Shown here in pieces: positions 6,372-8,349 of a stretch of DNA of 8,349 bases. Where the stretch lies: NCBI GenBank assembly GCA_023435545.1, contig JAEYRQ010000121.1, positions 1 through 8,349 on the forward strand. Direction: 5' to 3'. This stretch comes from Pseudomonadota bacterium (GTDB taxonomy: Bacteria; Pseudomonadota; Alphaproteobacteria; Rhizobiales; Tepidamorphaceae). The notes below the pieces were generated by a model, which did not search any database, was not told where the DNA came from, and worked only from the letters and a program-made list of their open reading frames with translations. Made by a program: the position numbers and the translations under genes. Position 1 is the first letter of the stretch. Every line of letters starts with the position of its first letter.

Positions 6372-7385
6372 CTACACGCGAACCACGCGCCCCGTGGTGA
6401 TGCCCGTCGCCGGACGCGACAGGTCGAATACGGCGACATCGACATCCCACTGCTCCGCCAGTCGCTTGAACGCCGTTGCCCGATCCGAAGACGATCCATC
6501 TGCCGCGGGCACGTCAGCATCCGCCTTTGCCCGGTGCAGCCCCGGCAGCGGGCGAAGACCTCGATAGACCTCGAGGTCATGCCGGGCGTCCCCAGGGAGA
6601 TTGGCCATGTCGGGGCCCCTTCGCTCGATCTCGGCCATGTTGAACAACGCCACCACCGCCTCCACACAGGCATGGGCTGCCGTGCGCATGGGATTGAGGC
6701 CCGCCGCGCAGCCGGTCGCCGGTCGCCGGCCATCGGCATCCGTGCAAGCGCACACATAGACCAGCGCGCCCGACCTGTGGCGATGCTCCAGCAGCTGCAA
6801 CTGGAGCCGCCTCGCCATCAGCCACGCCTGCAGCTGGTCGAGCGATCGGTCTAGGCCGCCGAGCTCGACACGGCGGAAGCTGACCTCGCCGCTCCACCAG
6901 CCCGCGAGCGCATCATGCTCAATCAGTTCGAGCAGCCCTCGCAGCGCCGCGTCCTCGAGATCGGCGCCGACCGAGCAGCCTCGACTGTCCGCCACCGGCC
7001 CGCCTGTGAGTTGTGCCGGATGGCCGAGCCGAAGCTGCGCCGCCGCGAGCACTGCCTGCCTCGCACCGGACACAGGCGCCGAAGCCATCTGATCAGGATC
7101 TCCGTCGGCGTATTGCAGGCTGAACCGCTCGATCGCCTCCAGCAGACAAAGTTCGCGGGCCGTCTCCCTGTCGAGCGCCGCGCCGGCGGCAATGCGGCAC
7201 GGCATCCTGCCCGGCGGCGGCAGGCAGCCGGGCGTCAGGGACACCGGACAGACGAACAGATGGATCGGGCAGCCGTCCGGTAGCCTGGCAGCGGCCGGCT
7301 CGCCGATCCGGGTTCCGATGCTCTCGGCGGCGGATGCGGCGAGGCGTGCGCGATTCATCGGGGAGCATCCATTTTTTGACTGCAT
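6372..7385 (-). CDS. YcaO-domain protein (ATP-dependent amide-backbone cyclodehydratase/thioamidation family)
   Basis: The protein is up to 337 aa from ATG 7385; ATG 7358 (MNRARLA) is an equally plausible start, and neither has a strong ribosome-binding site. The stop is TAG 6374-6372. The YcaO signature blocks occur in order: ARELCLLEAIERFSLQY (about 76-92), DSRGCSVGADLEDAALRGLLELIEHDALAGWW (133-164), ATGCAAGLNPMRTAAHACVEAVVAL (223-247) and DVAVFDLSRPATGITTGRVVRV (316-337). YcaO enzymes phosphorylate peptide-bond oxygen with ATP to make azolines, thioamides or related modifications in RiPPs or target proteins. Some usual positions differ here: Leu instead of Ser at the start of the first Sx3ExxER motif, EH instead of ER in the second block, and Val instead of Gln after the third glutamate. 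The protein ends just after VVRV, where many homologues continue. It is divergent from a small-protein/cyclase gene pair. The YcaO fold call is strong; the reaction is not known. Confidence 0.87.
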   Translation of the reverse strand: MQSKNGCSPMNRARLAASAAESIGTRIGEPAAARLPDGCPIHLFVCPVSLTPGCLPPPGRMPCRIAAGAALDRETARELCLLEAIERFSLQYADGDPDQMASAPVSGARQAVLAAAQLRLGHPAQLTGGPVADSRGCSVGADLEDAALRGLLELIEHDALAGWWSGEVSFRRVELGGLDRSLDQLQAWLMARRLQLQLLEHRHRSGALVYVCACTDADGRRPATGCAAGLNPMRTAAHACVEAVVALFNMAEIERRGPDMANLPGDARHDLEVYRGLRPLPGLHRAKADADVPAADGSSSDRATAFKRLAEQWDVDVAVFDLSRPATGITTGRVVRV

Positions 7386-7450
7386 TCAAGTAGTATGGCC
7401 TCGTTGCCGCTACGGCACAGCGCTCATCGTACAGCGTGGAGGAGGCCACA
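7386..7450. promoter_or_regulatory. Divergent intergenic region between YcaO and the 92-aa gene
   Basis: These 65 bp must hold, or adjoin, the promoters for both directions. A perfect small palindrome TGCCG-CTA-CGGCA lies at 7405-7417 and could be an operator or leader hairpin. The AT-rich ATTTTTTGACT just inside the YcaO start (7371-7381) includes a TTGACT hexamer usable as a rightward -35 box, but no well-spaced -10 is evident. Base GGAGGAGG at 7438-7445 is a near-perfect Shine-Dalgarno sequence 5 nt before ATG 7451. It settles that start over the in-frame GTG at 7436 and predicts strong translation. Confidence 0.45.
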
Positions 7451-7729
7451 ATGGCGCGATTCAGACTTGAAGCAGGCCAAGAAGAAAAAGAACTCGGCAG
7501 GCTCATCCTGGAGCTTGCGGAGACGAGAGACGAGAAGGCACGAGCCACTCTGGAGTCTAGGATCCGCGACCTGGTGGATTCGGACTCCAAGAAGAAGCTG
7601 AAATTCGTCTACGACACGAATGATGAGGTTCACGTGGTCGTACCTTATCTCGGAGACAGGAAATACTCGGGGAATGATCTGGCCCACGAGGCGATGGGGT
7701 CCATCTCCCTGAGAGGGTGCGGAAAGTAG
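7451..7729 (+). CDS. 92-aa small protein with Ser/Gly/Cys-containing C-terminal tail, candidate YcaO substrate
   Basis: ATG 7451 follows a GGAGGAGG ribosome-binding site; the stop is TAG 7727-7729. I do not recognise a named family. Residues 1-47 are charged and strongly helical (EEKELGRLILELAETRDEKA...LESRIRDLVDS), resembling a leader or coiled-coil segment. Residues 49-70 are probably beta strands (KLKFVYDTND, EVHVVVPYLGD). The C-terminus is GSISLRGCGK, with S84, S86 and C90, the only cysteine in the protein, set among glycines. There is no signal peptide. It is divergent from the YcaO gene and 27 bp upstream of a cyclase-domain gene, with which it is probably co-transcribed. Family knowledge says YcaO enzymes act on Ser, Thr, Cys or Gly residues in short precursor peptides with helical leaders; this layout is compatible, so a modified-peptide precursor is possible. 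It could equally be a small regulatory partner of the cyclase. GC is lower than in the cyclase gene. Confidence 0.82.
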   Translation: MARFRLEAGQEEKELGRLILELAETRDEKARATLESRIRDLVDSDSKKKLKFVYDTNDEVHVVVPYLGDRKYSGNDLAHEAMGSISLRGCGK

Positions 7730-7756
7730 CCTTGCGGCCCAGGCGAGGCCTGCCCG

Positions 7757-8349
7757 ATGCCGGCAACTGAGCAGGACCGGCCGGAACCGGACGCCGGCGA
7801 GGCCATGCACGGCGTCCTGCGCGCCGTGCTGGTCGCCGATGCGGCCGGCTATTCACGCCTGATGCCGGAGGACCCGGCTGGCACGATCGTCAGCCTGAAC
7901 CGTCACCGGGAGCGGATGCGCGATATCGTTCGTCGCAACAACGGCAGGGAGGCCGGCTTTCCGGGCGACTATCTGCTCGCCCTGTTCGCCTCCACCGCCG
8001 ACGCGCTAACGTCGGCGGTGGAGTTCGTGAAGCAGCAGGACGAGGCGGCCGGTCGTGTCCCGCTCCGGTTTCGGGTGGGACTGCATGTCGGTGACGTCTT
8101 CGAGCACTCCGGCGAGACGCTGGGTGTCGCCATCAATCTGGCGACACGTTTGCAGCAGGCCGCGCCGATCGGCGGCATCGTGATGTCGCAGAGCTTCCGG
8201 CAGAGCCTGCCGGGCCGGCTGCACCTTGCGGTGCACGATCTCGGCGATCTCTATTTGAAGAACGTCGACGAGCCGGTGCGCGCCTTTGAGGTGCTGCTGC
8301 CGGGCACCGCGCCTCGGGACACCGTTCCCGCCTCCGCACCCGCCAACAC
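7757..8349 (+). CDS. Class III adenylate/guanylate cyclase-domain protein, N-terminal part (3' end outside window)
   Basis: The frame is open from ATG 7757 to the end of the window: 197 codons, no stop. A GAGG lies about 9 nt before the start. The ATG at 7805 is an alternative. After a short acidic tail, the cyclase homology domain spans about 22-182. The metal-binding aspartates are D28 (VLVADAAGYSRLM) and D71 (FPGDYLLALF). The transition-state pair is N127 and R131 (AINLATRLQ). These residues are as in active class III cyclases that make cAMP or cGMP. The purine-specifying lysine, normally four residues before the second aspartate, is G67 here, and the second specificity position is E120. 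Nucleotide choice is therefore uncertain and activity may be reduced. There is no signal peptide or membrane segment so far. The domain ends with DLYLKNVDEPVRAFEVL, typical of the soluble subfamily with C-terminal effector or TPR regions, which would lie beyond the window. It follows the 92-aa gene by 27 bp, so an operon is likely. Confidence 0.88.
   Translation, partial: MPATEQDRPEPDAGEAMHGVLRAVLVADAAGYSRLMPEDPAGTIVSLNRHRERMRDIVRRNNGREAGFPGDYLLALFASTADALTSAVEFVKQQDEAAGRVPLRFRVGLHVGDVFEHSGETLGVAINLATRLQQAAPIGGIVMSQSFRQSLPGRLHLAVHDLGDLYLKNVDEPVRAFEVLLPGTAPRDTVPASAPAN

Overview
The window comes from a high-GC bacterial chromosome. Codon use, GC-rich palindromic repeats of the CATCCCGG...CCGGGATG type, and the gene families present suggest an alphaproteobacterium (Rhizobiales or Rhodospirillales-like). 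This is an inference; no rRNA or marker gene is present to fix it. The gene order looks like an accessory or mosaic chromosomal region: mostly single genes with changing strand, and several stretches of clearly lower GC.

Layout, left to right. (1) 2-463, +: the C-terminal part of a GNAT N-acetyltransferase that begins before the window. (2) 546-1034, +: a low-GC orphan protein with an exact HEPN ribonuclease signature, RNKLLH. (3) 1062-1604, -, and 1738-2073, +: a divergent pair of a MarR-family regulator and a small single-domain cupin. Two 18-bp palindromes sit between them and are almost certainly the regulator's operators. (4) 2138-2689, +: an unrecognised 183-aa protein with atypical composition. 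(5) 2774-3946, -: a class C (AmpC-type) beta-lactamase gene, full length and in one frame, but with a TAA stop at the codon for the catalytic tyrosine of the YxN motif. (6) 3947-4416: no gene; two large imperfect palindromic repeats. (7) 4417-5715, -: a PLP enzyme closely matching 2,2-dialkylglycine decarboxylase at its active-site residues. (8) 5790-6236, -: a small secreted protein with four cysteines. (9) 6372-7385, -: a YcaO-domain protein. (10) 7451-7729, +: a 92-aa protein ending in a Ser/Gly/Cys-containing tail. (11) 7757 to the end of the window, +: the N-terminal part of a class III nucleotidyl cyclase-domain protein.

The most interesting region is about 5.8-8.35 kb. A divergent YcaO gene faces a strongly initiated small-peptide gene, which lies 27 bp ahead of a cyclase-domain gene; a secreted protein follows YcaO on the other arm. 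YcaO proteins activate peptide backbone amides in ribosomally made, modified peptides, so the 92-aa protein is a candidate substrate and the cyclase a candidate signalling partner. This is a hypothesis from gene order and family knowledge. The YcaO protein also departs from the usual nucleotide-binding signature at several places, and the cyclase lacks the usual purine-specifying lysine, so both may have altered chemistry.
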